Shown here: one piece after another, positions 23,141 to 34,300 of the stretch | How positions within the stretch are numbered: the first letter of the stretch is position 1 | How the letters are laid out: each line of letters begins with the position of its first letter | Source: Buxus sempervirens | Taxonomy: Eukaryota > Streptophyta > Magnoliopsida > Buxales > Buxaceae | Length of the DNA: 64,000 nt | Assembly: GCA_947561395.2 (NCBI GenBank) | Contig: OX387187.1 | Coordinates: forward strand, 3,354,976 to 3,418,975 | Direction of reading: 5' to 3' | Notes under the pieces: model-generated | What the model was told of the DNA's origin: nothing | Seen by the model: only the letters and a program-made list of their open reading frames with translations | Database searches by the model: none | Position numbers and translations under genes: made by a program

Positions 23141-25339
23141 TGTAAGACATGGGAAAAATCACCGGTGTGATCATCCCTCCGTCAACACACGGGGCTCGAA
23201 ATAAAACGGGAGAGTCGCCACCATTCATGATTTTGGGGTGAGAATGGACACCAAAATATTTAAAAATCATCAAAAAGTGCAAAAATGCCAATTCTAGGGT
23301 AAAAATAACCCTACTTAAAAATTAAATCCAGAGATGGGTAAGGGGATTAGATTATGAACGGGGGAAGGTGTTAGGCACCCCCATTCATGAAGATCTAAAT
23401 GGATTTTAGATCCTCTCTTATGTCAATATCATTTCTGGAATATCTCAAAAGATGGAAATCAAAGCACAAGTTGCTCAAAACCAAGTTGAATCAAATCCGG
23501 GAAGTTTGGTAAAAAGTATGCCATTTGCCTTAAAATCATTCAAATCCAATATTAAATTGAACCAAACCAAGTCCATTTGAAAGATTAGAGAAAATAAGAG
23601 TCTCATGCAAAATTTCAATCCATTCCGATAAAAATCCTAGGAGTTATACTCCTTTGAAGTTGCTGCTGGGGATTTTTAAAAGTGATAAGTGGGCAAATTT
23701 GGAAAATTGCATAGAAAAATCCACTCCATAAAAATCCACGAAATTTGGTGTGATTGAAGTCTGTATGGCCATATTTCAAAAGAAACTAGCCTCATACAAA
23801 AATCCCTTCGGATGTGCCTTGGGTGATATCCCGAATAGGCCCCGAAGATCACAGATTCACCCAGAAAAATGCCATTGAGCAGTTCTGAGTAAATCGGCTA
23901 CCAATAATTCAAATGGAATCCAAAAATTATGAAACTAACTGGATTTGAAAATAGACTCATAAAAGAGTACTTAGAAACAAAAATCACTTGAATCGGACTT
24001 AAAACGAACACATGACGATCCGTCGAAGTGACAAGTTCTGTATTTAAACCTGAACTGTCCACTCAACTTCGACAGAGAGGTGTCAAAAATCCGTTTGATG
24101 GAAATTTCTGAAATTTGGTGGACATAAACTAGACAGCCTCACCTTTCCCATGGTTCTAGAATCGCCCCAAAATTCATCCGGATGATGAAGTTATGGGCGT
24201 CCGAAGTAGGGGTACAGGTGCTGTCAAGCTAAGCCATTCTTGAAGAAAAAACCAAATCCGAAAATTGATACCAATATGTGATTCGTGCAAGATGAACACA
24301 AATACTTTAAAAATCATCCAAAAGGCATTCCAGAATTGATTGAGGCCATTTATTTGAGATTTATCACAATAAATGCAATAAACCCCAAATATGAGCCTAT
24401 CCCGCCAAAATAGTGATATGTATGTGCAAGTGTAAAAAAACCAAACAATATCAATAGCATGCATACATATTCATCCAAATAGGGTTCTAAGACAGCCTAG
24501 GGTTCCGTTCCATTATCGTTTCCCTCTGTTCTCTCTCCCCGTTAAACACGGTTCTTCAAGATAATCAAGGGTACTTTGAATATGGAACGGTTCACAATCA
24601 ATCAAAAAGGCCTTATGCTACATGGGTTCTAGCACTAGGGTCAATCCCCAGTCTCGTTTCTCCTAGATCCGCCTTCACGTTTTACGGCTAGGGGAGTCTT
24701 GAGATACTTTGAGCCGGGGAAGGATTTCCACACATACAAACAAGGCTTTACACTACAGAAAGGTAGAAGAAGAGATCTAGATCTAGGAATGTAAAGACAG
24801 AAAATAAAAAGAAAAGTTGAGGCTTACTTGAGTTCTGGAGGCGATTCCGCAGCGGTTTTCTTATTCTCTTGGAGTTCTTCTTTGCGAGAATTCAAAACAA
24901 GAGTTGAGTGCCATTTGCTTAAGGAGGAGTCTTCTATTTATAGGCAAAGGTTAGGGTTAGGGTTGGTGAGAATGGTAGACACAACATAATGTCTATAGCC
25001 CACCAACCTTAACCCTAAGGCTATTTCCGTGATTTCCACTCATTTAATGAGGGATATGATGGTAAAAGTGAAAAGCTCTCGGAAAACCCTAATTTTGAGC
25101 AAACTTAATGTATCCGGTATGTCAGACCGGATACACAAGGGCCTTAAGGTATCCGGTACATGGTATCGGATACACTAAGGCTCACCTGTATCCGGTATGA
25201 GTAACCGGATACAGGAAGGAGTACTTGTATCCGGCCTGAGTATCCGGATACAGGTAAAAGTTTATTTTCTTCAATTTCTGTGCTGGCTTTCAAGGAGAAT
25301 GATTTTTGATGATTGTTTGTGCAATTTGGGGTGTCTACA
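23141..25339 (-). mobile_element. T5 3' LTR (2199 bp)
   Basis: On the minus strand it begins TGTAGACACCCC (25339) and ends CATGTCTTACA (23141). Compared with the 5' LTR it lacks 102 bp near 23388 between two CAT trinucleotides, suggesting a microhomology deletion. Four palindromes lie at 25109-25252. The TATA box lies near 24940 and the donor (CTCAA then GTAAG) is at 24827/24826. Confidence 0.95.
25109..25252. promoter_or_regulatory. Four GTATCCGG palindromes in U3 of the T5 3' LTR
   Basis: 25109-25135, 10-bp arms, spacer ATGTCAG. 25149-25173, 11-bp arms with one mismatch, spacer ATG. 25185-25215, 12-bp perfect arms CCTGTATCCGGT / ACCGGATACAGG, spacer ATGAGTA. 25226-25252, 9-bp arms, spacer CCTGAGTAT. 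Spacing between units is about 35-40 bp. Confidence 0.9.
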
Positions 25340-25355
25340 ACTGCCCCTCTTTGCG
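25340..25355 (-). other. Polypurine tract of T5
   Basis: The minus strand reads GCAAAGAGGGGCAGT directly before the 3' LTR. This is the expected plus-strand DNA primer site. Confidence 0.8.
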
Positions 25356-25844
25356 GGAGCTGCGAAGTAGTGAGCTACAAAGAGTAGACAAGCCCAAATT
25401 GCATTTCCTTGAGCATGATTTGCTCGGTTCAATTCAATTTCTGTAGAAAACAATTTCGGGTGGAAATTTGCCAAAAAGCCCTAACTTTAAGGGGGGCATC
25501 TCTCCAATAATTCTTAAATTCCACTGAGCTCTCGTGGCTATGAAGTGGATTTTAAGCCCAAAAATAGGATTTTTTTGAAAAACTGATTTTTTTTTATCAA
25601 ACCAAGTTGAAAATTGAGTGGATATCATCCTTTTGACCAGGCACATTTCCCAAGGTTGTCCTAAATTCCACAGAGTTCTCGTGGCTGTGAGGTGGATTTC
25701 AAGACAAAAATAGGATTTTTGTGAGAAAATAGAAGTTGTAGCACAATTTTGCGCTTTCCTCTTTTTTTCTTTTTCTCTTTTCTTTTTTTTTTTCTTTTTC
25801 TCTTTTTTTCCTTTTTTTTTCTCTTTTTTTTTTTCTACAATGTG

Positions 25845-25869
25845 CTGACATATCTCTCTTCCTTTGCAG
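25845..25869 (+). promoter_or_regulatory. Candidate 3' splice site of the antisense ORF
   Basis: A long pyrimidine tract (about 25755-25836) is followed by CTGAC (25845-25849, a consensus plant branch point). 20 nt later comes TTTGCAG ending at 25869. The open frame has no ATG near its left end, so the exon beginning at 25870 is probably joined to an upstream exon. Confidence 0.6.
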
Positions 25870-26748
25870 CTTTGGCTACTTGATCATTTGAGCCAGATTG
25901 AAGAGATCAATCGACACTTCTTCCCGAGTCTAAAAGTCCCCCTCTTGATGAGCAACAGGGGGTGCCCCGATATTCCAGGGGGCAAACAGGGCTGGTTCAC
26001 TTTCTTGGGCTCACTTCAGGAGGACCAGGTGAGATGGCCTGGCACTTATCAGCCCAATGCAGCGACAGTGATTAGCTTCCGTGACCGCAACTTTCTGATC
26101 CTAGCGGGCCTGAAGCATGCAGTGCTGTATCTTTCTCTGCGGGTCCTTCGTCAGTTCCGTGCGACCCAGGGGATTATCATCCCATGTGGATATGAGGATC
26201 GTCTTGGGCCCCTTTCTATGAAGCTGAATGCATGGTTGATGAAGGAGTGGTCCTATGTCCGCTTCATGCATGGTCCAGTCTTCTCAGAAGCCCATGTGAA
26301 GGATTATCTCTTCTGGATTAAGGAACAGATACAGACTCAGGCCCCGGTACCCGAAGATCCTCCTGTAGTCTTGGCTCCCACCTATGAGGACATTCTAGAG
26401 TCTGAGCGGGCTTCTCATAAGCGGCTTCAGCAGATATGGGTACGGGAGGCCCAGGAGCTCAGGATACAGGGCACTTATCTTGAGAGGCAGCTTGAGGAGC
26501 AGATCTCACGCCGTATTGCCGTGGAAGAGAAGCTGGAGGAGCAGAGGCAGGCCCGTTGCCTCGAGGTCCGTATGATCCGGCAGAAGTACCAGGCTACTTT
26601 GGCCAGCCTTAGGAGTATGAGGATCAAGCAGGCCCTTTCAGATGAGGTCATTTCCTTCCTGAGTGATCCCGCTGCAGAGGGGGCTTCAGGAGTCATTGCA
26701 GCTCAGGCAGCTCGGATTTGGGAGCTTGTGGAGCGGCTAGGAGATTAG
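25870..26748 (+). CDS. Antisense extra ORF of the Tat element (terminal exon)
   Basis: This 292-residue frame runs opposite to gag and pol, between the end of pol and the 3' LTR. Extra ORFs, often antisense, are known at this place in Tat-lineage elements such as Grande and Retand; their function is not established. The first half (LWLLDHL, NRGCPDIPGG, FRDRNFLILAGL, EWSYVRFMHGPVF) resembles plant proteins that I recall being annotated DUF7745, but I could not search. Residues about 175-260 are a charged coiled coil (ERASHKRLQQIW ... RRIAVEEKLEEQRQ). There is no start ATG, and the frame opens at a strong 3' splice site, so an upstream exon is likely missing from this call. A poly(A) signal AATAAA lies at 26833. 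The GC content is higher than in its surroundings. Confidence 0.7.
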   Translation, partial: LWLLDHLSQIEEINRHFFPSLKVPLLMSNRGCPDIPGGKQGWFTFLGSLQEDQVRWPGTYQPNAATVISFRDRNFLILAGLKHAVLYLSLRVLRQFRATQGIIIPCGYEDRLGPLSMKLNAWLMKEWSYVRFMHGPVFSEAHVKDYLFWIKEQIQTQAPVPEDPPVVLAPTYEDILESERASHKRLQQIWVREAQELRIQGTYLERQLEEQISRRIAVEEKLEEQRQARCLEVRMIRQKYQATLASLRSMRIKQALSDEVISFLSDPAAEGASGVIAAQAARIWELVERLGD

Positions 26749-27715
26749 AGATTAGCTTTATTTCCTGCACATTTTTCATACCTTTGTACAAAATTGAACT
26801 CCAATAGTGGAAATACAAAGGATTTAATTCAAAATAAAGTTTTTATATTATTGGCCTCAGAATGCTCAGATGCTTGTAAAAACAAAGGTTTTATGAAAAG
26901 TATTTGATTTCTCATCACTGGCCAAAGTATAATTTTTCCTTTTAATATTTTTTTGTATTTTTTTTTTGAAATTTGGTCCATGCACTTAATCACCTATAAT
27001 TAAAGGAATTAGAACCAGGTTAAATAATGAAAAGGGTAGTCCAAAAAATAATGAGGGATCATAACCGTCCATCTTAGGACCTCTAGAGTCATCCCCAAAT
27101 GCCAAAACTGCCCCATTCTGCTCATGCCATCTTTGTTTAAAGCTCAGATCCCCATGATCAACTCAACCTCTGATTTTTCTTCATTTTTCTTATTTTTTTC
27201 TTTTTGCCTTTTTGCCAATATGGCCCCTAGCGCCAGTTACGGTTTTCACTAGGGCCGGCCTCTGAATTCCGTCATCACCCATCTTACTCTGATATTTGAA
27301 TGAACAAGCTAAGATCACCGAGGGCTTAAAAATAGGACGAAATAAAGGCTAGGCTCAGTTTATGAAAGAAAGGGTATTGAAGGCCCAAAATTTTTTAAGT
27401 GTGGAGATAGGTCAACCGGACTTACAGTCATGATAAATTTACCCATTTTTCCCCAAATTGCATTTTTTGCATCTTTTTTCACACTTGGCTTTCATTTGCC
27501 ATTTCCATTGCTTTTCCTCTCTTTTTCTTTTTCTTCCCTTACTTTGCCCCAATTGGCTTTGCCCCAATTTGTTTTGCCCCAATTTAATTTAAGACTGTAA
27601 ATCCGGTTTGGGTTTATCAAAGAAACGAACCGGCTCAACTTGGCTAGACTAGGGATTAAAATTTTTGAAGGAAATAAAGAAAAATGGCCTTGGATCATTT
27701 CCTAGAAATATTCAC
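26749..27715. other. Untranslated segment between the antisense ORF and pol
   Basis: The two reading frames converge here. AATAAA at 26833-26838 could end the antisense transcript. The rest is T-rich noncoding sequence, with three copies of GCCCCAATT(T/G)G-like text near 27546-27582. I see no gene. Confidence 0.6.
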
Positions 27716-30700
27716 TCAAGGAAAATACCTTTTTACCGCATCAGAGTTAATGGGCTCAGGAAAATCTGACCCATCCATTTCTGTTAAGATGAGTGCTCCA
27801 CCTGATAGGACTTTCTTGACGACATATGGGCCTTCCCAATTGGGCTTGAACTTACCACGAGGGTCTTCCAAAAATGGTAGAATTTTCTTTAGCACTAAGT
27901 TTCCTTCTTGGAAAGTTCTGGGCCTCACTTTCTTATTGTAAGCCCGAGCCATTCTCTTCTGGTACAACTGTCCATGGCAAAGCGCTTTCAACCGCTTTTC
28001 TTCTATCAGGTTAAGTTGATCATGTCTCGACTGGACCCATTCGGCTTCTTCTAGTTCTGCTTCCATGAGCACTCGGAGTGATGGGATCTCCACTTCCACG
28101 GGCAAGACTACTTCCATCCCATAGACTAGGGAGTACGGGGTTGCCCCAGTTGAAGTCCGGATCGAAGTTCTGTAGGCATGTAGAGCAAATGGCAGCATTT
28201 CATGCCAATCCTTGTAGCTCACTACCATCTTCCGAATGATTTTCTTTATGTTCTTGTTTGCTGCTTCCACTGCCCCATTCATCTTTGGCCTGTACGGAGC
28301 TGACTTATGATAGGTGATCTGAAACTGCTCACACATTTTCTTCATGTCCTTGTTCTTAATATTTGAAGCATTGTCTGATACTATGGCACTTGGCAGTCCA
28401 TAGCGACAAATGATATTGTGCTTCAAAAATTTAATAACATGGTTGCTAGTGATGTTTGCATATGAGGCTGCTTCCACCCACTTAGTGAAGTAATCAATCG
28501 CCACCAGGATAAATCTGTGCCCGTTCGATGCCTTAGGGGAGATCATGCCAATAACATCTATGCCCCACATAGAGAAGGGCCATGGGGATGTCATGTTGTG
28601 TAACTCACCTGGGGGTGCATGCTTATTATCTGCATATATCTGACATTGGTGGCACCTCCTGACATGTATACAGCAATCATGCTCCATGGTCGTCCAGTAG
28701 TATCCCAGCCTCAGGATCTTCTTAGCCAGCATGTGCCCACTCATATGGGGCCCACAGACTCCTCCATGTACAGTCTCAATCAGCCTTTCTGATTCAGCCT
28801 TGGTAACACATCTGAGCAGAATGTCGTTATGTGACCTCTTGTACACATGTCCACCACTTAGCAGAAATTGACCTGCCAACTTCTGTATTGTCCTCTTCTC
28901 AGTAGCAGTGGCATTCTCTGGCAAACTCCGATTGTTCAAGAAATTTTTGATATCTTGAAACCATGGTGTTTCTTCTTCTGGTGCTCCCTCTAGAACGAGA
29001 CAGTAAGCCGGTTCATCTCGGACCTCAATTTCCAGTGATCTGATGTCTACTCCTTCTGATATGCTGACCATTGAAGCCAAGGTTGCTAGGGCGTCTGCAA
29101 ACTGATTCTTGGCCCTTGGCATATAGTTGAAGGAAATTCGAGTGAAATTTGTGCTTATTTCTTCCAAGTACTGGTGATAGGGGATCAATTTGTGATCCTT
29201 TGTTTTCCACTCACCAGTTGTTTGGAAGATGATAAGACTCGAATCCCCGTATACGTCAAGTTCCTCTACTCCATGATCCATGGCTGCTTGTAATCCAATT
29301 ATGCATGCCTCATATTCTGCTATGTTATTGGTGCACTGGAATCTCAGCTGTACTGCAATTGGGATATGTGAACCATCTGGTTTAACCAAGACTGCCCCTA
29401 TTCCGTTCCCATTCATATTGGCAGCCCCATCAAAGAACATCTGCCAAGAACTCTCACTGTCCTCCTCTTCAGTGTACAGAATTGCCTCATCTGGGAAGTT
29501 GGTCTTCAAGGGTTGATATTTTGGCAAAGGATGTGCAGCCAGGTGATCAGCTATGGCTTGACCCTTGATTGCCTTCTGGGTGATGTATGTGAGGTCAAAT
29601 TCGGACAGTAGCAGTTGCCACTTAGCCGTTCTGCCAGTCAGTGCCGGTTTCTCAAATAAATACTTCAGCGAGTCCATCCGGGATATCAATAGTGTGGAGT
29701 GACTAAGGAAATAATGCCTTAGCCTCTGAGTGGCCCACACTAGAGCACAGCAAGTCTTTTCCAATGGTGAGTATTTGGCTTCATATTCCGTGAATTTTTT
29801 ACTCAGATAGTAAATTGCCCTTTCTTTTCTACCAGTCTCATCATGCTGCCCTAAGACACATCCCATCGATGTTTCCAACACTGCCAAGTACAGGATCAGC
29901 GGTCTTCCTGGAGTTGGTGGCACTAGCACAGGTGGGTTCAGCAAATACCTCTTTATTGTGTCAAATGCCTGCTGGCAGTCCTCATTCCAGATTGTCGGGT
30001 TATCCTTCCTCAAAAGCTTGAAAATTGGTTCACAGATAGCAGTGAGCTGTGCTATGAACCGGCTTATGTATTGAATCCTTCCAAGAAAGCCCCTGACCTC
30101 CTTCTCGATTCTGGGTGCTGGCATTTCAATTATGGCCTTGGCTTTAGCCGGGTCAATTTCAATTCCTCTTCGGCTCACTATAAACCCCAGTAATTTCCCT
30201 GATGTAGCCCCAAAGACGCACTTAGCCGGGTTAAGCCGTAGACTGTACTTCCTGAGCCGATCAAACACTTTCTTCAGATTGATCAAGTGGTCCTCCTCTT
30301 TGCATGATTTGGCAATCATATCATCCACGTAGACCTCCATCTCCTTATGGATCATGTCATGGAATAGTGCTGTCATGGCCCGCTGATATGTTGCCCCAGC
30401 GTTCTTGAGCCCAAATGGCATGACTGTATAGTGGAATGTGCCCCAAGGTGTGATAAATGCTGTTTTCTCTTGATCCTCCTTAGCCATCTTGATCTGATTA
30501 TATCCCGAGAAACCATCCATGAAGGAAAACAGGCTATGTACCGCAGTATTATCGACCAGAATGTCGATGTGTGGAAGCGAAAAATCGTCCTTCGGGCTTG
30601 CCCTGTTCAAGTCTCTATAGTCCACGCACATTCGGACTTTCCCGTCCTTCTTGGGTACCGGCACTATGTTTGCGAGCCACTCTGGGTACGTAGAGACTGC

Positions 30701-31303
30701 CAGAAATCCAGCTTGGAACTGCTTGACCACTTCGTCCTTGACCTTTAAGGTCCATTCAGGCTTCAATCTTCTCAGCTTCTGCTTAATTGGCTTAACCCCT
30801 GGCAAAATTGGCAACTTATGCACCACCATGTCTGTGTCCAACCCCGGCATGTCCCGATATGACCAAGCGAACACATCTTTGTAGTCTGCCAAGAACTGTG
30901 ACATTTCATTTTTCTGCACATCAGACAAGCATGACCCGATTTTCACAATTTTTGGGTCCTCTTCGGTCCCAAGGTTTATGGATATGGTCTCCTCAATATT
31001 AGGTTGGACCCCCTTTTCATGACGTTCTAAATGGTATTCAATTTCTTTTGGAACGTCTTCTTCTTCGACCTCGATCTCTTCTTCGATCCCCATAAGGTCA
31101 AAGTCGAGCTCGAAGTCGAAGTCATATTCAACCTGGTCCAATTCGGTCTGATTATATGGTTCATAAGTGGTTTGGACCTTTTTGAAAAGTTTAAATTTTC
31201 TAGAAAAAATAGAAAAATCTTTTTGGGTTTTTTGTGGGCCTTCTAAACATAATTCCCCTGAAGACGAAGGCCCATTAGAACCTTCAGGGAAATGGCAATC
31301 CAC
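27716..31303 (-). CDS. pol: T5 pol: reverse transcriptase, RNase H, second RNase H, integrase
   Basis: An open frame of 1195 codons. Residues about 150-400 are the reverse transcriptase, with FMDGFSGYNQ and catalytic YVDD (325-328). About 430-590 is the first RNase H. About 617-745 is a second, archaeal-type RNase H (FFDGAANMNG, IAEYEAC, YGDSSL), the hallmark of the Tat lineage. About 840-890 is the integrase zinc domain (H846, H853, C884, C887). The integrase core has D916, D977 and E1013 with exact D-x35-E spacing. The C-terminal part ends PEPINSDAVKRYFP. The frame opens with GTG overlapping the gag stop, and no ATG is near. It is therefore probably expressed as a gag-pol fusion by a -1 shift at the A9 run (31312-31320). 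All catalytic residues I checked are present. Confidence 0.95.
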   Translation of the reverse strand: MDCHFPEGSNGPSSSGELCLEGPQKTQKDFSIFSRKFKLFKKVQTTYEPYNQTELDQVEYDFDFELDFDLMGIEEEIEVEEEDVPKEIEYHLERHEKGVQPNIEETISINLGTEEDPKIVKIGSCLSDVQKNEMSQFLADYKDVFAWSYRDMPGLDTDMVVHKLPILPGVKPIKQKLRRLKPEWTLKVKDEVVKQFQAGFLAVSTYPEWLANIVPVPKKDGKVRMCVDYRDLNRASPKDDFSLPHIDILVDNTAVHSLFSFMDGFSGYNQIKMAKEDQEKTAFITPWGTFHYTVMPFGLKNAGATYQRAMTALFHDMIHKEMEVYVDDMIAKSCKEEDHLINLKKVFDRLRKYSLRLNPAKCVFGATSGKLLGFIVSRRGIEIDPAKAKAIIEMPAPRIEKEVRGFLGRIQYISRFIAQLTAICEPIFKLLRKDNPTIWNEDCQQAFDTIKRYLLNPPVLVPPTPGRPLILYLAVLETSMGCVLGQHDETGRKERAIYYLSKKFTEYEAKYSPLEKTCCALVWATQRLRHYFLSHSTLLISRMDSLKYLFEKPALTGRTAKWQLLLSEFDLTYITQKAIKGQAIADHLAAHPLPKYQPLKTNFPDEAILYTEEEDSESSWQMFFDGAANMNGNGIGAVLVKPDGSHIPIAVQLRFQCTNNIAEYEACIIGLQAAMDHGVEELDVYGDSSLIIFQTTGEWKTKDHKLIPYHQYLEEISTNFTRISFNYMPRAKNQFADALATLASMVSISEGVDIRSLEIEVRDEPAYCLVLEGAPEEETPWFQDIKNFLNNRSLPENATATEKRTIQKLAGQFLLSGGHVYKRSHNDILLRCVTKAESERLIETVHGGVCGPHMSGHMLAKKILRLGYYWTTMEHDCCIHVRRCHQCQIYADNKHAPPGELHNMTSPWPFSMWGIDVIGMISPKASNGHRFILVAIDYFTKWVEAASYANITSNHVIKFLKHNIICRYGLPSAIVSDNASNIKNKDMKKMCEQFQITYHKSAPYRPKMNGAVEAANKNIKKIIRKMVVSYKDWHEMLPFALHAYRTSIRTSTGATPYSLVYGMEVVLPVEVEIPSLRVLMEAELEEAEWVQSRHDQLNLIEEKRLKALCHGQLYQKRMARAYNKKVRPRTFQEGNLVLKKILPFLEDPRGKFKPNWEGPYVVKKVLSGGALILTEMDGSDFPEPINSDAVKRYFP

Positions 31304-34300
31304 TATTGGAGTTTTTTTTTGGAAGCCGCGTCAGTTTGCCGAACTAACGCTGCTTCAAAGGTAAGAGGAGTTTCCTCCCAATTGTTTATTACAAAATTTT
31401 GGGGAGCGGGGGAAATAGGGAAAGCTTGCTCCTCAAGCCCAGCATCCGATGCCATCATCACCGGGTGGGTACTGCCCTTTTCTGCTATGGGGCTCAGTCC
31501 AGAAGTGACCTCCTCTGGAATCTTCACTGCGGCCCAGTCAATGAACGGCAGGTCCATGTCACCATCAGTATTTTCGCCTTCAGTCATGGCGAAAAAGGCC
31601 CCAATATCCTCAGAATAGTCCAACTGCTGCTCGGGCTGTGGCCCAGGTCCATCTGCTGCTCCCAGTGTTGGAGATGGGTTATAGGGTTGTAGGGCCGAAA
31701 CAAAAGGTTTTTGAAATGGGTTAATGTTTCGGTATGGAGGCTTGGACTGGTCCATGGGAGGAGAAATTTGAATTATATAGGAGGGTTTTGGAAAGTTCAC
31801 CCTCAGATGCGGGAGTTTTCCTCTGCTTCTGCTCTCCCCTTCTTCATATTTCATTCTTCTCCAGCCTCTGGGCTTGAAGCTCAACCCTACCTTGGGGATC
31901 AGTTTCTTAGCCGTGATTGGCTCCACCATCCCTTGCAAATTGATCCCCAGGCCTTTCCCCAGGTGAAAGTGGTATTTCTCCATCACTTTCTTGACCATTT
32001 TTTCTGCAGTGGTCCCCTTTTCCTTCTTTTTATCACACCCCCCAGGTATGTAATTGACCGCCTCAAATTGAAATGAGTGGAATGCAATCTTGTCGACAGT
32101 TAGGTCCACATTGATCAAGGGTACATCAGGTGACACGATGGGTGGCACCAAGTTTTCAGCTAGGACTGTTATCACCCTTTGCCCTCTTATGTACTTCACT
32201 CTTTGGTGAAGCGTGGATGGTATTGCCCTAGCCGAGTGTATCCACGGTCTTCCTAGGAGTAGATTGAATGCTGCGGGTATATCCATCACTTCAAATGTGA
32301 TGTTGAAGATATTCGGCCCAATTGTGACCGGCAGTTCAATCTCCCCTAGGGAGTGGGTCTTGGAGCTATCAAAAGCCCTAACTATCCGCCCATTTTGTTT
32401 GATCCTTGACTGGTCCAGACCCAGCTTGGTAAAAATGATTAACGGGCAAACGTTTAATGCCGACCCGTTGTCAATTAAAGCTCGTGCAATCATGCAGCCC
32501 TTACAAAGCACAGTGATGTGCAAAGGGTCCACATGATAACACCCACCTGGGCTGATCTCACCCTCTGAGAAACTTATCACATTATGTGACAAGATTTGAC
32601 CAACCATTTTACCAAGCTGGTCTGGATCAATGGTCTGGGATACGTGTGCACTCTGTAGCACCCTTAACAATGCATCCCTGTGCTTTTCAGAATTCAGCAA
32701 AAGGCCCAGTATTGAAATCTGGGCCGGTACCTTGTTCAGCTGGTCCACAAGATTAAATTCACTTTTTTTGATTATTTTTATGAGGTCGGCTGCCTCATTT
32801 TTTGCACCCTGGGGGGTGTCTTCTCCCACTTTGTTTTTTCCTTTTTGTTTTCTTTTTTCATTTTCTTTTTCTATTTTTTCTTTTTCTGCTTCTGTCTCCT
32901 TTTCTTTCTCTTCACCCCCTGCACATCTCCCTGACCTCGTCATGAGGTTCACCTCCTCCTGGTTCTGGTTCCTAACCATTGGAACCGTAGCCGTGATTCC
33001 CTCGCTGTAGTTCCATGGTACAGCGGCCTCAGAATAGGCTAATTTGGGGATGTTAACCACTAATGGCTGGAGTTTGGATCGGGATGTATGGGCCGGTTTA
33101 GGGATAGTCTGGGCTGGCTGAACATTCACAACCAAGGGTTGAAGTTTGGAATTTGTGGGGACAGAAGAAGTGATGGAAGCAGTGGTGGGGTCAAGGTTGA
33201 TGATCAGTGGAGCCTTGGACGGCTTGGATGGGGAATAAGTGGGTGGACTGCAATTGAAGACCAATGTGGGCCTTGCAGTATTCATCTGGGTCATAAGAGA
33301 TGAGACCCGGTTTAAAGAGGAACTTATGTCCTCAGCAGCTGTATTGCTTTTTTGGGAGACCATGTTGATCTCCTCTTCTTCCTCCTCTGGGAAAAATCGG
33401 ACCTGGACTGTAGTCCCCACAGGTGCTATAAGCTGAGATGGGTCAAAGGCCCTTCTCGTGGTGGATATGGCAGAGATGGAGTTGGATGGGCCTGCCCCAT
33501 TGTGGTACGGCAGAGGGTTCTGCCCAATATCATTTCCCGACGGGGCGGGTGCAGCAGTGTTAAAGACCAAAGCCTTCTGGTCCAACAAGTCCTGGACCGC
33601 ATGCTTCAATACCCAACAAGCATCTGTAGAGTGCCCTGGTGCACCCATGTGGAAGTCACAGGTGACTGCCGGAACAAAATTCCTCCCCTTAGTGGCATTC
33701 GGGCTTGGTTCTTTCAAGGTCAAGTATTCCCCTTTCAACAGGGTTGGCAATAGTTGGGACAGCGATATTGGGAGAGGAGTAAAGACTCGGTTCTTCCTTG
33801 CTGCGAACCAAGCCTCCCTCTCCTCCTTGGAAAAAGTCCTCCTTGTGTTAGCTGGCACAGAGGGAGAGAAGTTGACATTCAGCGGGGTCTGGTACGACTG
33901 CTGGGCCTGCTGGGCCTGTTGGGGTGCAGAGATGTTGACGTGAAGTGGCTTCTTGGCTGGAGGAGCCTGGACTAGGTTCACCTCCCCTTCTTTTCGGGCC
34001 CCCGTCTTTTTAAATCCGGCCCCTTTCTTCTGGGCCATGGAGGCAGAGGAATCAGACTGCCCAGTCAGAGTAGAGTAGTCTATCAGCCTTCCTGACCTGA
34101 CCCCTTCCTCGATCCGGTCCGCCACTTGTACCAAGGCAGCAAAATTGGTGGTGATCTGGCCCACCAGATGGTTGTAAAAAGGCTGCCCCAGTGTGCCCAT
34201 AAATGTGGAGATCATCTCCGGCTCTTGCATAGGTGGCCTGACCTGGGAGGCGGCCTCTCTCCATCTCTTGGCGTATTGCCGTACTGGCTCATCTTTGCCC

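Noticed and set aside
24945-24970. Telomere-like GGTTAGGGTTAGGG in the T5 LTR
   Set aside because: Only two or three units, present in both LTRs at the same place near the TATA box; not a telomeric tract.
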